Below, one piece after another: positions 29,408 to 38,930 of a stretch of 58,188 bases of DNA. The stretch comes from an uncultured Desulfobacterium sp. (GTDB lineage: Bacteria > Desulfobacterota > DSM-4660 > Desulfatiglandales > Desulfatiglandaceae), in assembly GCA_900258555.1 (NCBI GenBank), contig LT984854.1:1086202-1144389 (forward strand), read 5' to 3'. Under the pieces are notes generated by a model. It searched no databases and had not been told where the DNA came from. It worked only from the letters and a program-made list of their open reading frames with translations. Position 1 is the first letter of the stretch, and each line of letters opens with the position of its first letter. Both the position numbers and the translations under genes were made by a program.

Positions 29408-31495
29408 ATGATCAAGAGTTGTTCAATTAATATTAACGGCGAGACCCTGGTAGTGGAAACAGGCCGCATTGCCAAACAGGCAAGCGGTTCTGTCACTGTT
29501 ACATTCGGTGAGACGGTGGTCCTGGTGACCGCTGTAGCAACGGATGAAGTTAGGGAAGGGATAGATTTTCTTCCCTTGACTGTAGAATATCAGGAGATGT
29601 CCTATGCCGGCGGTCGTATACCGGGGAATTTCTTTCGCAGAGACATGGGTAGACCCAGCGAGGGTGAGACATTGATCTCCAGGTTGATAGACAGGCCCCT
29701 AAGGCCCCTGTTCCCGGACAATTACCACTATGAGACCCAGATAATCGCATCGGTTCTATCCACTGACAAGGAAAACGAGGCCGATGTGATGGCGATGCTC
29801 GGCGCATCCGCCGCACTTGAGGTCTCAGACATACCGTTTTTGGGGCCGGTTGCAGGGGTTCGTGTAGGCAGGGTGAACGGACAATTTGTCACCAACCCCA
29901 CTATCAGTCAACAAAAGGAGAGTGATATTGATCTGATTGTGGCATGCAATCGTGCCGGTATCGTAATGGTCGAGGGCGGGAGCAGTTTCGTGACCGAGGC
30001 GGACATGATTGAGGCCATTTTTTATGGTCAGGAGGCCGCAAGACCCATGCTGGAAATGCAGGAAGAGCTCAAAAGGGCGGTCGGCAAACCAAAGAGGATT
30101 ATCCCGGCCAAGATCACAGATGAATCCATGCTGGCCAAGGTTGCGGAGGTTGCCTCTCCGCTTTTGAGTGAGGTAATCACTGTATCGGATAAGCTACAAA
30201 GACAGAAAAAGGCCAAAGACGTGGGAAATGCAGTTGTTGCGGCCCTTTCAGAAACCTTTGAGGCCCCTGAATCTGAGGTTATTGAGGCGGTGCATGATCT
30301 TGAAAAAAAGATGGTCCGCCGGATGATACTGGATGAGGGCAAAAGGATTGACGGACGTTCCTTTACTGATGTCAGACCGATAGAGTGTCTGGTCGGTATC
30401 TTACCCCGTGTCCACGGATCAGCCCTGTTTACGCGCGGTGAAACCCAGACCATAGTATTGACCACCTTGGGCACGGAGCGGGATGAACAGAGGATGGATA
30501 CCATTTACGGAGAGCAGTTCCGGTCGTTTATCCTTCATTACAATTTTCCGCCTTACAGCGTGGGCGAGGTAAAGAAGCTGGGCGGCCCCGGAAGGCGTGA
30601 GATCGGGCACGGGGCCCTGGCAAGACGGGCCCTTGTGCCGGTGATGCCTGAAAAAGAAAAATTCTTGTACTCTGTAAGGGTTGTTTCAGAGGTGCTTGAG
30701 TCCAACGGGTCTTCATCTATGGCCAGTGTCTGCGGGGGGACACTTTCTCTCATGGACGCCGGCGTTCCGATAAAAGAGGCGGTTGCAGGTGTCGCCATGG
30801 GACTTGTCTCAGAAGGAGACAAGGTGGTGGTCCTCACTGATATAATAGGGGATGAAGATCACTATGGCGACATGGACTTTAAGGTGACGGGGACCGAGAG
30901 CGGTATCACCGCCCTCCAGATGGATATCAAGATAAACGGCATTACAAGACAGATTATGCAAAAGGCCCTCGATCAGGCAAGGGAGGGGAGAATCCACATA
31001 CTTTCCGAAATGAATAAGGCCATAGCCAAACCCAGGGGTGAAATATCAGAGTATGCGCCTATCATCACTACGATAAAGATCAAACCGGAGAAGGTGAGAA
31101 TCCTTATAGGGCCGGGCGGAAAGACCATAAGGGAGATAACCAGCACCACTGAGGCCAGACTGGACGTTGAAGACGACGGCACTGTAAACGTCTCCGGCAC
31201 TGATAAAACTATTGTAGATAATGCGATCAGGATGATCAATGAACTCTTACAGGAGGCCGAGGTCGGTAAGCTTTACATGGGAAAGGTGGTTAAGATTATG
31301 GACTTCGGGGCCTTTGTAGAGATATTCCCCGGCACTGATGGTCTATTGCACATATCTCAGTTGGACAAGGAAAGGGTCAACAAGGTCACGGACATCCTTA
31401 AGGAGGGGGATGAGGTTTTGGTAAAGGTCCTGGAAGTGGATGATAACGGAAAGATAAGACTGTCACGAAAGGCCGCACTGGGAGAGACACTATAA
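29408..31495 (+). CDS. pnp: polyribonucleotide nucleotidyltransferase (PNPase)
   Basis: 695 residues. Phosphorolytic 3'-5' exoribonuclease of the RNA degradosome. In order: first RNase PH domain (about 10-140, with GRIPGNFFRRDMGRPSE), helical linker, and second RNase PH domain (about 310-540, GKRIDGRSFTDVRPI and SNGSSSMASVCGGTLSLMDAG). Then KH (ILIGPGGKTIREI) and S1 (MGKVVKIMDFGAFVEIFPG). AAAGGA is upstream of ATG 29408. Confidence 0.97.
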   Translation: MIKSCSININGETLVVETGRIAKQASGSVTVTFGETVVLVTAVATDEVREGIDFLPLTVEYQEMSYAGGRIPGNFFRRDMGRPSEGETLISRLIDRPLRPLFPDNYHYETQIIASVLSTDKENEADVMAMLGASAALEVSDIPFLGPVAGVRVGRVNGQFVTNPTISQQKESDIDLIVACNRAGIVMVEGGSSFVTEADMIEAIFYGQEAARPMLEMQEELKRAVGKPKRIIPAKITDESMLAKVAEVASPLLSEVITVSDKLQRQKKAKDVGNAVVAALSETFEAPESEVIEAVHDLEKKMVRRMILDEGKRIDGRSFTDVRPIECLVGILPRVHGSALFTRGETQTIVLTTLGTERDEQRMDTIYGEQFRSFILHYNFPPYSVGEVKKLGGPGRREIGHGALARRALVPVMPEKEKFLYSVRVVSEVLESNGSSSMASVCGGTLSLMDAGVPIKEAVAGVAMGLVSEGDKVVVLTDIIGDEDHYGDMDFKVTGTESGITALQMDIKINGITRQIMQKALDQAREGRIHILSEMNKAIAKPRGEISEYAPIITTIKIKPEKVRILIGPGGKTIREITSTTEARLDVEDDGTVNVSGTDKTIVDNAIRMINELLQEAEVGKLYMGKVVKIMDFGAFVEIFPGTDGLLHISQLDKERVNKVTDILKEGDEVLVKVLEVDDNGKIRLSRKAALGETL

Positions 31496-31497
31496 TA

Positions 31498-32754
31498 ATG
31501 TACCATAAGACAGTTTTGGATAACGGTATAAGGATCATCTCCGAACAGTTGGATCATATGAAGTCCGTGTCCCTAGGTATCTGGGTGGATGTCGGCTCAC
31601 GCGACGAAAAAGAGTCTGAAAACGGCATCTCCCATTTTATCGAGCATATGATATTCAAGGGGACGAGGAACCGCACCAGCTTTCAGATAGCCAAGGAGCT
31701 GGATGCAATCGGCGGGCTTTCCAATGCCTTCACCGGCAAGGAAAACACATGCTTTCATGCCAGGGTGCTTGGAAAACACTTTGGTATCCTGGCCGATATC
31801 CTGGCCGACATCTTTCTTAACTCGGTCTTTGACCCTGAAGACCTTGAGCGTGAAAGACAGGTGATCTTTCAGGAAATCAGTATGGTGGAAGACACCCCTG
31901 ACGACAATATCCATGTACTGTTCAATCGCTTTTTCTGGATGGGTCATCCGGTGGGCTTTCCCATCCTGGGGACTATAGAGACTGTCTCAACCATTAATAA
32001 GGGCACCATCCTGAAACACATAAATGACTTCTACGTCCCTGAAAAGATTGTGGTTGCGGCCGCCGGCTCTGTAGATCATCAGACGCTGGTGTCGTACTTC
32101 AGACCATTGCTCGAACCGCTGAACAGGGGCAATTCAATGCACAATAGAACCATCCCGCCTTCCAACGGCGGGGTGTATATAAACAATAAAGAACTGGAAC
32201 AGGTCCATATCTGTTTGGGCGGGGAGGCCCCTTCCCTTTTAAGCAAAAAGAGGTTCGCCTGCGCAATACTCAATACGATCCTTGGGGGAAACATGAGTTC
32301 CAGGCTTTTTCAGGAGATCAGGGAAAACCAGGGCCTGGCCTATTCTGTTTATTCCTTCCTGTCTGCCTACTTCGATACCGGACTTTTGGGCGTTTACGTG
32401 GCGACCGATCCGGCCAATGTCAACCCTGTGCTTTCAACCATACAAAAGGAGATCCGCAAGATAAGCAGCGGCGATCTGTCGGAATCGGACCTGAGTGCTG
32501 CCAAGGAACATTTGATAGGGGGAATATATCTTTCAAGCGAGAGCACGGACGGTCGTATGATGCGCATTGTCAAAAACGAAATGAACTTTAATCGTTATAT
32601 CGAATACGAGGAACTTGTCGCCTATCTGGAAGAGGTCAAGGTGGATGAGGTAATAGAGATGTCAAATTCCATCTTCAAGGAGGGAAAGGTGTCTATTACA
32701 ACGCTCGGGCCGCTTGAAGAAGCGGGCGTGGATATGGAAACCTTACGGTTTTAG
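31498..32754 (+). CDS. M16-family zinc peptidase
   Basis: 418 residues. The inverted zinc motif HxxEH is at H46-E49-H50 (GISHFIEHMIFKG), with the downstream glutamate in IFQEISMVED. The second domain is catalytically inactive, as usual, with GGNMSSRLFQEIRENQGLAYSVYS. It begins 2 nt after pnp, and the pair is conserved in many bacteria (mpp-like/PqqL-like). It probably degrades peptides; substrate unknown. Confidence 0.92.
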   Translation: MYHKTVLDNGIRIISEQLDHMKSVSLGIWVDVGSRDEKESENGISHFIEHMIFKGTRNRTSFQIAKELDAIGGLSNAFTGKENTCFHARVLGKHFGILADILADIFLNSVFDPEDLERERQVIFQEISMVEDTPDDNIHVLFNRFFWMGHPVGFPILGTIETVSTINKGTILKHINDFYVPEKIVVAAAGSVDHQTLVSYFRPLLEPLNRGNSMHNRTIPPSNGGVYINNKELEQVHICLGGEAPSLLSKKRFACAILNTILGGNMSSRLFQEIRENQGLAYSVYSFLSAYFDTGLLGVYVATDPANVNPVLSTIQKEIRKISSGDLSESDLSAAKEHLIGGIYLSSESTDGRMMRIVKNEMNFNRYIEYEELVAYLEEVKVDEVIEMSNSIFKEGKVSITTLGPLEEAGVDMETLRF

Positions 32755-32840
32755 TTGAAGGTGTTGAAAGAGTTAACTTAGTTGAAATAGTTAAATGTAT
32801 CCTGTAACCAATTACTCTGTTGCGTCCAGAACTTACCAGT

Positions 32841-32876
32841 CATGCCGGACTTGATAAGCCTGCCCCGGCATGTTTT
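32841..32876 (+). terminator. terminator downstream of the pnp-M16 genes
   Basis: CATGCCGG at 32841-32848 pairs with CCGGCATG at 32865-32872, followed by TTTTAA. The loop is 16 nt. Confidence 0.65.
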
Positions 32877-32911
32877 AACCCGGGGGCATCCAGTTTTCCT
32901 TGAGGTAAAAG

Positions 32912-33364
32912 TTGGATAAGATAAAAGTCAGGATCAAACGCCTAAACGGCAACAATGACTTGAGCCTGCCCTCCTATGAATCAGAAGGTTCTTCCGGCAT
33001 GGATATCAGGGCCAGCGTCAAGGAACCTGTGGTTATCGGCCCTGGTGAAATAAAGTTTGTTCAGACAGGCCTTGCGCTCTCTGTTCCTCCCGGGTTTGAG
33101 GCCCAGATCAGGCCCAGGAGCGGGCTCGCCTTGAGGCACGGTATAGGAATGGTGAACTCGCCAGGCACCATTGACTCTGATTATCGCGGAGAGATCGGGA
33201 TCATCCTTATAAACTGGGGAAAAGAACCCTTTGTTGTGAGAAAAGGCGACCGTATCGCCCAGATGATCATTACCAGGGTCTGTCATGCGGAGCTGATCGA
33301 GGTGGAAGACCTTGATAATACATCAAGGGGCGCCGGCGGCTTCGGCCATACAGGAATCAAATGA
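32912..33364 (+). CDS. dut: dUTP diphosphatase
   Basis: 150 residues. It hydrolyses dUTP to dUMP and PPi, a trimeric enzyme. All five motifs are recognisable: [35 protein letters not shown] and [10 protein letters not shown]. It starts at TTG 32912 with GAGG 6 nt upstream. Its stop overlaps the next gene (ATGA). Confidence 0.95.
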   Translation: MDKIKVRIKRLNGNNDLSLPSYESEGSSGMDIRASVKEPVVIGPGEIKFVQTGLALSVPPGFEAQIRPRSGLALRHGIGMVNSPGTIDSDYRGEIGIILINWGKEPFVVRKGDRIAQMIITRVCHAELIEVEDLDNTSRGAGGFGHTGIK

Positions 33365-34149
33365 AATGGGCGATGAGGTTTTCCGTCCTGGCGTCCGGAA
33401 GCAGCGGAAACGCCTGTTATGTGGAGTCCGCCGATACGAGGATACTGATTGACGCAGGGCTCAGCGCCCGCGAGACTGAAAGGCGTCTCGAACAGGCGGG
33501 AATAAAGCCGGAGAGTCTGACCGCCATCATCATCACCCACGAACATCAGGACCATATCAAGGGGGCCGGGGTCCTTACCCGCCGATACCATCTGCCTCTC
33601 TACATTAATCAGGATACCCTTGAAAACGGCAAAAAGGTTCTGGGGAAGATTTTTCGGCCCATGATTATCCGGACAGGCGAGGCCCTTAATATAAATGATC
33701 TTGTTATTGAGACTTTTACAAAGTGCCATGATGCGGCAGACCCGATGGGGGTTATCGTATCGGTTGACGGTATAAGGATGGGGATTGCAACCGATATGGG
33801 CCGTAGCACCAGGCTGGTGGAAGACCGTTTAAGGGGGTGCAGGGCCTTGATACTGGAGTTCAACCACGATACGGTCATGCTGGATGAAGGCCCTTATCCG
33901 ATATATCTAAAACAAAGGATAAAGGGCCGTGACGGACACCTGTCCAACGACCAGGCAGGAGACCTCCTTGAAACCGTCTGCGACAACGGCCTTGGACATT
34001 TGGTGCTCGCTCACCTGAGCGAAATCAATAACAACCCCGATATCGCATATCAGAAGGCATGTGATGTGCTCAACTGTTGTGGGCTTAAAAGGACAAATAT
34101 TACGGTGAGCAGCCAGGATGAGGTGGTGCCCATGATAGAGTTGACATAA
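33361..34149 (+). CDS. MBL-fold metallohydrolase, WalJ/YycJ-like
   Basis: 262 residues. The metal-binding THEHQDH motif (HxHxDH) is near residues 60-66. The [18 protein letters not shown]-terminus is typical of the YycJ/WalJ subgroup, implicated in DNA repair as exonucleases. Further metal residues lie in [11 protein letters not shown] and [11 protein letters not shown]. Start ATG 33361 overlaps dut; ATG 33373 is an alternative. Confidence 0.9.
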   Translation: MKWAMRFSVLASGSSGNACYVESADTRILIDAGLSARETERRLEQAGIKPESLTAIIITHEHQDHIKGAGVLTRRYHLPLYINQDTLENGKKVLGKIFRPMIIRTGEALNINDLVIETFTKCHDAADPMGVIVSVDGIRMGIATDMGRSTRLVEDRLRGCRALILEFNHDTVMLDEGPYPIYLKQRIKGRDGHLSNDQAGDLLETVCDNGLGHLVLAHLSEINNNPDIAYQKACDVLNCCGLKRTNITVSSQDEVVPMIELT

Positions 34150-34264
34150 ATATCCCCTCAAAAGTATTATAGGGTGCCTGAACGATATTAATACCTTGTT
34201 TTTCAAAATTCAGAATTAAAAATTCAGGCCTTATCACCCCCCCCTCTTGCAGGAGATGCATGAC

Positions 34265-34789
34265 ATGGATGAGACCATCATTGATTCTTATTTTTATGCG
34301 CTTGTCAGGGTCGTTGACGCGATCTATCAGGAGGAAGAACTCTCAGACATACTTTATTTCATCTGTTCCCTGGGGGCCGAGATCACAGGGGCAAAGGGCA
34401 GCACTATAAGGGTGCTTGAGCACGGAACCTTTGATCTCAAGGTCGTATCATCTTACGGCCTCAGTCAGGAATATCTCCGCGCCGGGGCCATTGACCATGG
34501 AAAGAGTATCACTGAGATCATGCAGGGCAATATCATCATTATCAATGACTTTGAAAAAGACAGCAGGGTACAGAACATCAAGGCGGCAAAAAGAGAGGGC
34601 ATTAAGGCGGTCATAGGCATCCCCTTTACTGTAAATGAAACCACTTACAGTATCTTTAGGCTCTATTTTCCTAAAAAGAAGATCCCCACCCATGAAGAGA
34701 TGGAATTGTTGAACAGCCTTGGAAAATTGTCTTGCTTGGCAATTGAACGCGCCGCAGTGGCCGTTGCAAAAAGGAATACGATACATTAG
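34265..34789 (+). CDS. GAF-domain protein
   Basis: 174 residues. A single GAF-type sensory domain covers about 20-165 (LSDILYFICSLGAEITGAKGSTIRVL, DHGKSITEIM, IPFTVNETTYSIFRLYF). No effector domain is visible, so it may bind a small ligand or act as a regulator for another protein. AGGAG (34251-34255) lies 9 nt before ATG 34265. It is close to trmL with no terminator between. The ligand cannot be told from sequence. Confidence 0.8.
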   Translation: MDETIIDSYFYALVRVVDAIYQEEELSDILYFICSLGAEITGAKGSTIRVLEHGTFDLKVVSSYGLSQEYLRAGAIDHGKSITEIMQGNIIIINDFEKDSRVQNIKAAKREGIKAVIGIPFTVNETTYSIFRLYFPKKKIPTHEEMELLNSLGKLSCLAIERAAVAVAKRNTIH

Positions 34790-34794
34790 TATCT

Positions 34795-35316
34795 TTGCGG
34801 TCCACCAGCTTCATGCATATGCCCCACCCTGTCCAACAGAATCGCCACCGGATACTTGACGATCCAGCACTGAATATTGCCCTTTACCAGCCGGAGATTC
34901 CGGCAAATACAGGAAACATTGCCCGCCTTTGCGGGGCTGCTCAAATGCGGTTGCATCTGATCCATCCTCTAGGTTTCAAGGTGGACGACAAACACTTAAA
35001 GAGGGCCGGGCTTGATTACTGGCGTGAGGTTGATGTGCGTCACCACCAGAGCTTTGACGCCTTCATTGATCATATCAACGGCAAGGGAAACCTCTTCGGC
35101 TTCAGTAGACATGTTACGGACCTCTACACGGAGGCCGATGTCAAACATGGGGATTATCTGCTGTTCGGCAAGGAATCAGTGGGCCTTCCGTTAGCTATCA
35201 GAGAAGCCTACGCCTGCTTTTCAATACCTATCTGGGGAGAGGTAAGAAGCCTTAATCTCTCCACATCCGCCGGCATTGTGGCCTATCATTTCCTACACCG
35301 AATGGGCAAGTTTTAG
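34795..35316 (+). CDS. trmL: tRNA (cytidine/uridine-2'-O)-methyltransferase TrmL
   Basis: 173 residues as drawn. SPOUT-fold methyltransferase that 2'-O-methylates nucleotide 34 of tRNA-Leu isoacceptors. Motifs: NIALYQPEIPANTGNIARLC, HLIHPLGF, LLFGKESVGLP and SLNLSTSAGIVAYH. The TTG at 34795 is uncertain: the family normally starts near NIALYQPE, so ATG 34813 or 34819 may be used. Confidence 0.92.
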   Translation: MRSTSFMHMPHPVQQNRHRILDDPALNIALYQPEIPANTGNIARLCGAAQMRLHLIHPLGFKVDDKHLKRAGLDYWREVDVRHHQSFDAFIDHINGKGNLFGFSRHVTDLYTEADVKHGDYLLFGKESVGLPLAIREAYACFSIPIWGEVRSLNLSTSAGIVAYHFLHRMGKF

Positions 35317-35381
35317 GTGCTGGTTGCGTGCGAAATCATGCTTTAAAACTGACAGAGATTGTGATACTTAGGTACGGTCCG

Positions 35382-35658
35382 GGTAACTTCTCAAAAAGTC
35401 CGGGCGCCGGCGGATAGGGTGGGTCTGTTTTGAAATGGCGCATAATTTCTCCGGTGCTACTGCAATGCCCCCGTTACCCTGAAAAATGGCCGAACAGGCA
35501 GATAGGGCCATCTCTCAAGCGGGCACTATCCTATGGGGCTGTTCGGATAAAATATCGGGCTAATGCTGCCGTTGCATGGAATGACTTAAAGATATGCGCC
35601 TTATCAAAACAGACTCCCACCCCTGCCCGCCGGCACCCGGACTTTTTGAGAAGTTACC
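35382..35658. repeat. 277-bp long imperfect palindrome (fold-back element)
   Basis: The two halves are inverted copies over nearly their full length. GGTAACTTCTCAAAAAGTCC at 35382-35401 is matched by its complement at 35639-35658. TGCAA at 35461-35465 matches TTGCA at 35572-35576. CCGAACAG at 35490-35497 matches CTGTTCGG at 35539-35546. All give the same centre near 35518-35520. The outermost 65-70 bp are best conserved. The transcript would fold as one giant hairpin with a loop of about 30 nt. It has no coding signal and lies between trmL and the permease. It resembles a fold-back or MITE-type element; no transposase is nearby. Confidence 0.8.
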
Positions 35659-35753
35659 GGTCTGGTAAAAACCTTTAGACCTCCGAGACCGGGTTTGCGT
35701 CAAACCTGCCGGTCCAGAGGAGATAATCTGTCTGGTGAAGGGATGGATAGGCT

Positions 35754-37157
35754 ATGGTCAACACATTATTTCGTCGTAAGTTTCTGGAACATATCCTTGA
35801 AGAGCTGGATATCGAGCAACATCGCCTGCGTCGGACCCTTAATGCCTTTGATCTGACCATCCTGGGTGTTGGAGCAATAATCGGTGTGGGCATCTTTGTA
35901 CTTACAGGCGCAGCATCGGCAACCTATGCGGGCCCCGGAGTGATTCTCTCATTTGTAATTTCCGGAGCTGCATGCACCTTTGCAGCCCTTTGTTATGCGG
36001 AATTGGCCTCTTCCATACCAGTTGCGGGAAGTGCATATAACTATGCCTATGCAACAATGGGTGAGATGATCGCCTGGATAATCGGCTGGGACCTTATCCT
36101 CGAATATGTGGTTGCTTCCATTGCCGTGGCAATCGGGTGGTCAGGGTATTTCGTCAATGTCCTCAAGGTGATAGGCATTCATATCCCGGTCTGGTGCTCC
36201 AGCGCCCCAGGGACGGTACCTGGCGCTGTTATCAATTTGCCGGCGATGCTGATTGTCCTTGTTCTAACCACTATACTGGTCATTGGGATAAAAGAAAGCG
36301 CCCGCTTTACCAGTGTAATGGTATTTGTAAAGGTCATCACAGTGCTGGTGTTCATCGGAATCGGCATCTCTCATATAAATACGGAAAACTGGAGTCCGTT
36401 TATGCCCTTCGGTCTAAAAGGGGTTGTCGCGGGTGCAGCCATTGTATTTTTTGCATATATCGGTTTTGACGCCGTCTCCACTGCGGCAGAGGAGACAAAA
36501 AACCCCCAGAAGAACATGCCCATCGGCATCCTCCTTTCTTTGGGGATATGTACTGTGCTCTACATAACGGTTGCAGCTATACTGACCGGGATGGTTTCAT
36601 ATAAGGAGTTGAATACCCCTGCACCTGTCGCCCATGCACTGGTTGCCATAGGGGTGAAATGGGGCTCGGCCCTTGTGTCGGCAGGGGCGGTCGCAGGTAT
36701 CACCAGCGTCCTTATTGTAATGCTGATGGGCCAGCCCAGGATATTTTTTTCCATGTCGAGGGACGGGCTGATCCCCCCATGGATATGTAAGGTCCATCCC
36801 CGTTTTCGCACCCCTTATGTCGCCCAGATAATCACCGGAGTGGTTGTCGCTGCGTTTGCTGGCTTCATTGACATAGGCACTGCGGCCGAACTCTGTAACA
36901 TCGGAACCCTGTTCGCTTTTACTATCGTTTGCGGTGGGGTCGTGGTGCTGAGAAAAACACATCCTGAATTTAGGCGGTCTTTCCAATGTCCAATGGTACC
37001 TCTGGTACCTCTATTGGGGGTGTTCAGTTGCGCCTGGCTGATGCTCTCTCTTCCAAAGATCACCTGGTTTAGGTTCGTTGCGTGGCTTCTGATAGGTCTT
37101 ACGATCTTTTTCTATTACGGCATAAGGCACAGCCGACTCTCGGTTCAAAGGCAGTAA
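35754..37157 (+). CDS. APC-superfamily amino acid permease
   Basis: 467 residues with about twelve hydrophobic helices. The N-terminal motif ILGVGAIIGVGIFVLTGAASA is typical of the cationic amino acid/APC family and lines the substrate site. A conserved amphipathic loop follows in AEETKNPQKNMPIGI. It probably imports or exchanges amino acids by proton symport; substrate is not predictable. It stands between the fold-back element and an ABC exporter. Confidence 0.9.
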   Translation: MVNTLFRRKFLEHILEELDIEQHRLRRTLNAFDLTILGVGAIIGVGIFVLTGAASATYAGPGVILSFVISGAACTFAALCYAELASSIPVAGSAYNYAYATMGEMIAWIIGWDLILEYVVASIAVAIGWSGYFVNVLKVIGIHIPVWCSSAPGTVPGAVINLPAMLIVLVLTTILVIGIKESARFTSVMVFVKVITVLVFIGIGISHINTENWSPFMPFGLKGVVAGAAIVFFAYIGFDAVSTAAEETKNPQKNMPIGILLSLGICTVLYITVAAILTGMVSYKELNTPAPVAHALVAIGVKWGSALVSAGAVAGITSVLIVMLMGQPRIFFSMSRDGLIPPWICKVHPRFRTPYVAQIITGVVVAAFAGFIDIGTAAELCNIGTLFAFTIVCGGVVVLRKTHPEFRRSFQCPMVPLVPLLGVFSCAWLMLSLPKITWFRFVAWLLIGLTIFFYYGIRHSRLSVQRQ

Positions 37158-37173
37158 AAACAGAGGACTTCTG

Positions 37174-38088
37174 ATGGAAGCGGTCCTTCAGACAAAGAAT
37201 CTCAGCAAGAGGTTTAAGGGGCGTTGGGCTGTAAGGGACCTCAATATTGAGGTTTTTCGTGGGGACGTCTTCTCTTTTCTGGGCCCGAACGGGGCGGGCA
37301 AGAGCACGACCATAAGAATGATTTTGACCCTGCTTATGCCAAGCTCAGGCTCTATTGAGATCTTCGGAGAGGACCTTCATCACAATCGCGGCGCGGTGCT
37401 TGCCCGTGTCTGCGGGATCGTAGAAAAGCCGGATTTCTATCTTTATCTCTCTGCCTATAAGAACCTGGAGATACTGGGCTCCATGACCAGGGGCGTGCAG
37501 CGGCGCGAGATAATGGAGGTGCTCGATCTGGTCGGTTTGGCACCACGCGCCTTTGATAAGGTCAGGACCTATTCTCATGGCATGAAGCAACGGCTGGGAA
37601 TTGCCCAGGCCCTTCTTACAAAACCGGAGTTGATTATCCTCGATGAACCCACCACAGGTTTTGATCCCCAGGGCATGAAAGAGGTCAGGGAAATGATCAG
37701 GACCCTCTCAACAGAGAGGAAGATGACCATATTTCTATCCACCCACCTGCTCTCAGAAGTGGAACAGGTCGCAACCAGGATGGCGGTGATCAACCATGGT
37801 GAGTTGATCGCCCAGGGTTCGGTCTCAGATCTCCTCGACCGGGAGACCACGCACTATTCCATACAGGTAGTCCCGAATGCCCCGGCCCTTGATCTAATAG
37901 AGCGGCTTCCGTGGGTTGAGCTCATCTCCCACGACAACAATAGACTTGAGGTGCGCATTGCCGAGGGCCGGGCCTCTGAATTGAACCGTCTTTTCATCAG
38001 CAATGGCATTGAGGTTTCATCTATCTTCCCACATAAGACGCTCGAGGACTTTTTCCTCAAGGTCACCAGGGGAAAGGCCGCGATATGA
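37174..38088 (+). CDS. ABC transporter ATP-binding protein
   Basis: 304 residues. Walker A is GPNGAGKST with K43; the signature region is YSHGMKQRLGIAQAL and Walker B is LIILDEPTTGFDP. The C-terminal 80 residues are an accessory domain of the CcmA/DrrA type. It overlaps the permease by 4 nt (ATGA), so the two form an exporter. Substrate unknown; the secreted LolA-like partner downstream suggests lipid or lipoprotein cargo. Confidence 0.93.
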   Translation: MEAVLQTKNLSKRFKGRWAVRDLNIEVFRGDVFSFLGPNGAGKSTTIRMILTLLMPSSGSIEIFGEDLHHNRGAVLARVCGIVEKPDFYLYLSAYKNLEILGSMTRGVQRREIMEVLDLVGLAPRAFDKVRTYSHGMKQRLGIAQALLTKPELIILDEPTTGFDPQGMKEVREMIRTLSTERKMTIFLSTHLLSEVEQVATRMAVINHGELIAQGSVSDLLDRETTHYSIQVVPNAPALDLIERLPWVELISHDNNRLEVRIAEGRASELNRLFISNGIEVSSIFPHKTLEDFFLKVTRGKAAI

Positions 38089-38930
38089 AGCTCTTTTTAC
38101 TCGAAACCTTCAAGACATTCAGCAGGTGGCGCACATATATCAGCTTCGCCGTCATAGCGCTGATTGTCATCCTGACCGAAGTGGTGATGAAGCTAAGCGG
38201 AGATGAGATTGTCAACCGCATGCTCAAACCCTTTCAGAGGGACTTTTTCATATCCGGCAATGTCCTTAACGTCTGGTTGATCACTGCATTCATCATGAAC
38301 AGCCTTCACATCCACATCCCCTTTCTGATTACCCTTGTGGCAGGGGATATGGTGTCGAGCGAGGCCACCGCAGGCACGATCAGGTTTCTCCTGATCCGGC
38401 CTCCGTCCCGCATAAGGATCATAACGGCCAAGTACCTTACAGCCCTTTTTTACACGGCGATACTGGTCATCTTTTTTGCTGTGCTCTGTGTCTGTCTGGG
38501 GTTGACCCTTTTTGGAAGCGGGGATCTGATCGTCCACCATTACGGTCAGTTTGATGTCGCCTTCATACCGGAATCAGAGGTCCCTGTCAGGATCTTCTTA
38601 TCCTTTATCGCCGCCATCTGGGCGATGAGTGTTGTGGCCTCTATCGCATTTCTATTTTCTACCCTGGCGGAAAACTCCATTGGCCCCATTATAGGCACCA
38701 TGGCGGTTGTAATTGTCTTTCTGGTCCTGGGAAGCCTGCCCCTGGACTTTTTCCGGATGCTTAAGCCCTATTTTTTTACGACCCATATGATAAATCTGTG
38801 GCAACAGTTTCTTGAAGTCCCGATTCAATGGCATGTTATTGTAAGATCCGCCATTGTATTAGGCATCCACAACATCTGCCTTTTTCTAACCGCCATGTTT
38901 ATGTTTAAGAGAAAGGATATCAAAAGTTGA
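38085..38930 (+). CDS. ABC-2 type transporter permease
   Basis: 281 residues. About six membrane helices (near 20-38, 62-90, 112-145, 168-195, 200-222 and 250-272). The ABC2_membrane pattern SSEATAGTIRFLLIRPPSR is the coupling region that meets the ATPase. Its stop is overlapped by the next gene, starting TTG 38927. Confidence 0.88.
   Translation: MKLFLLETFKTFSRWRTYISFAVIALIVILTEVVMKLSGDEIVNRMLKPFQRDFFISGNVLNVWLITAFIMNSLHIHIPFLITLVAGDMVSSEATAGTIRFLLIRPPSRIRIITAKYLTALFYTAILVIFFAVLCVCLGLTLFGSGDLIVHHYGQFDVAFIPESEVPVRIFLSFIAAIWAMSVVASIAFLFSTLAENSIGPIIGTMAVVIVFLVLGSLPLDFFRMLKPYFFTTHMINLWQQFLEVPIQWHVIVRSAIVLGIHNICLFLTAMFMFKRKDIKS

Noticed and set aside
35382-35658. Retron or structured RNA explanation of the palindrome
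   Set aside because: No reverse transcriptase gene lies nearby and the symmetry is too complete for a typical msr-msd; a fold-back element fits better.
35430-35678. ORF inside the 277-bp palindrome
   Set aside because: It has no ribosome site, no codon pattern and is explained by the palindrome.
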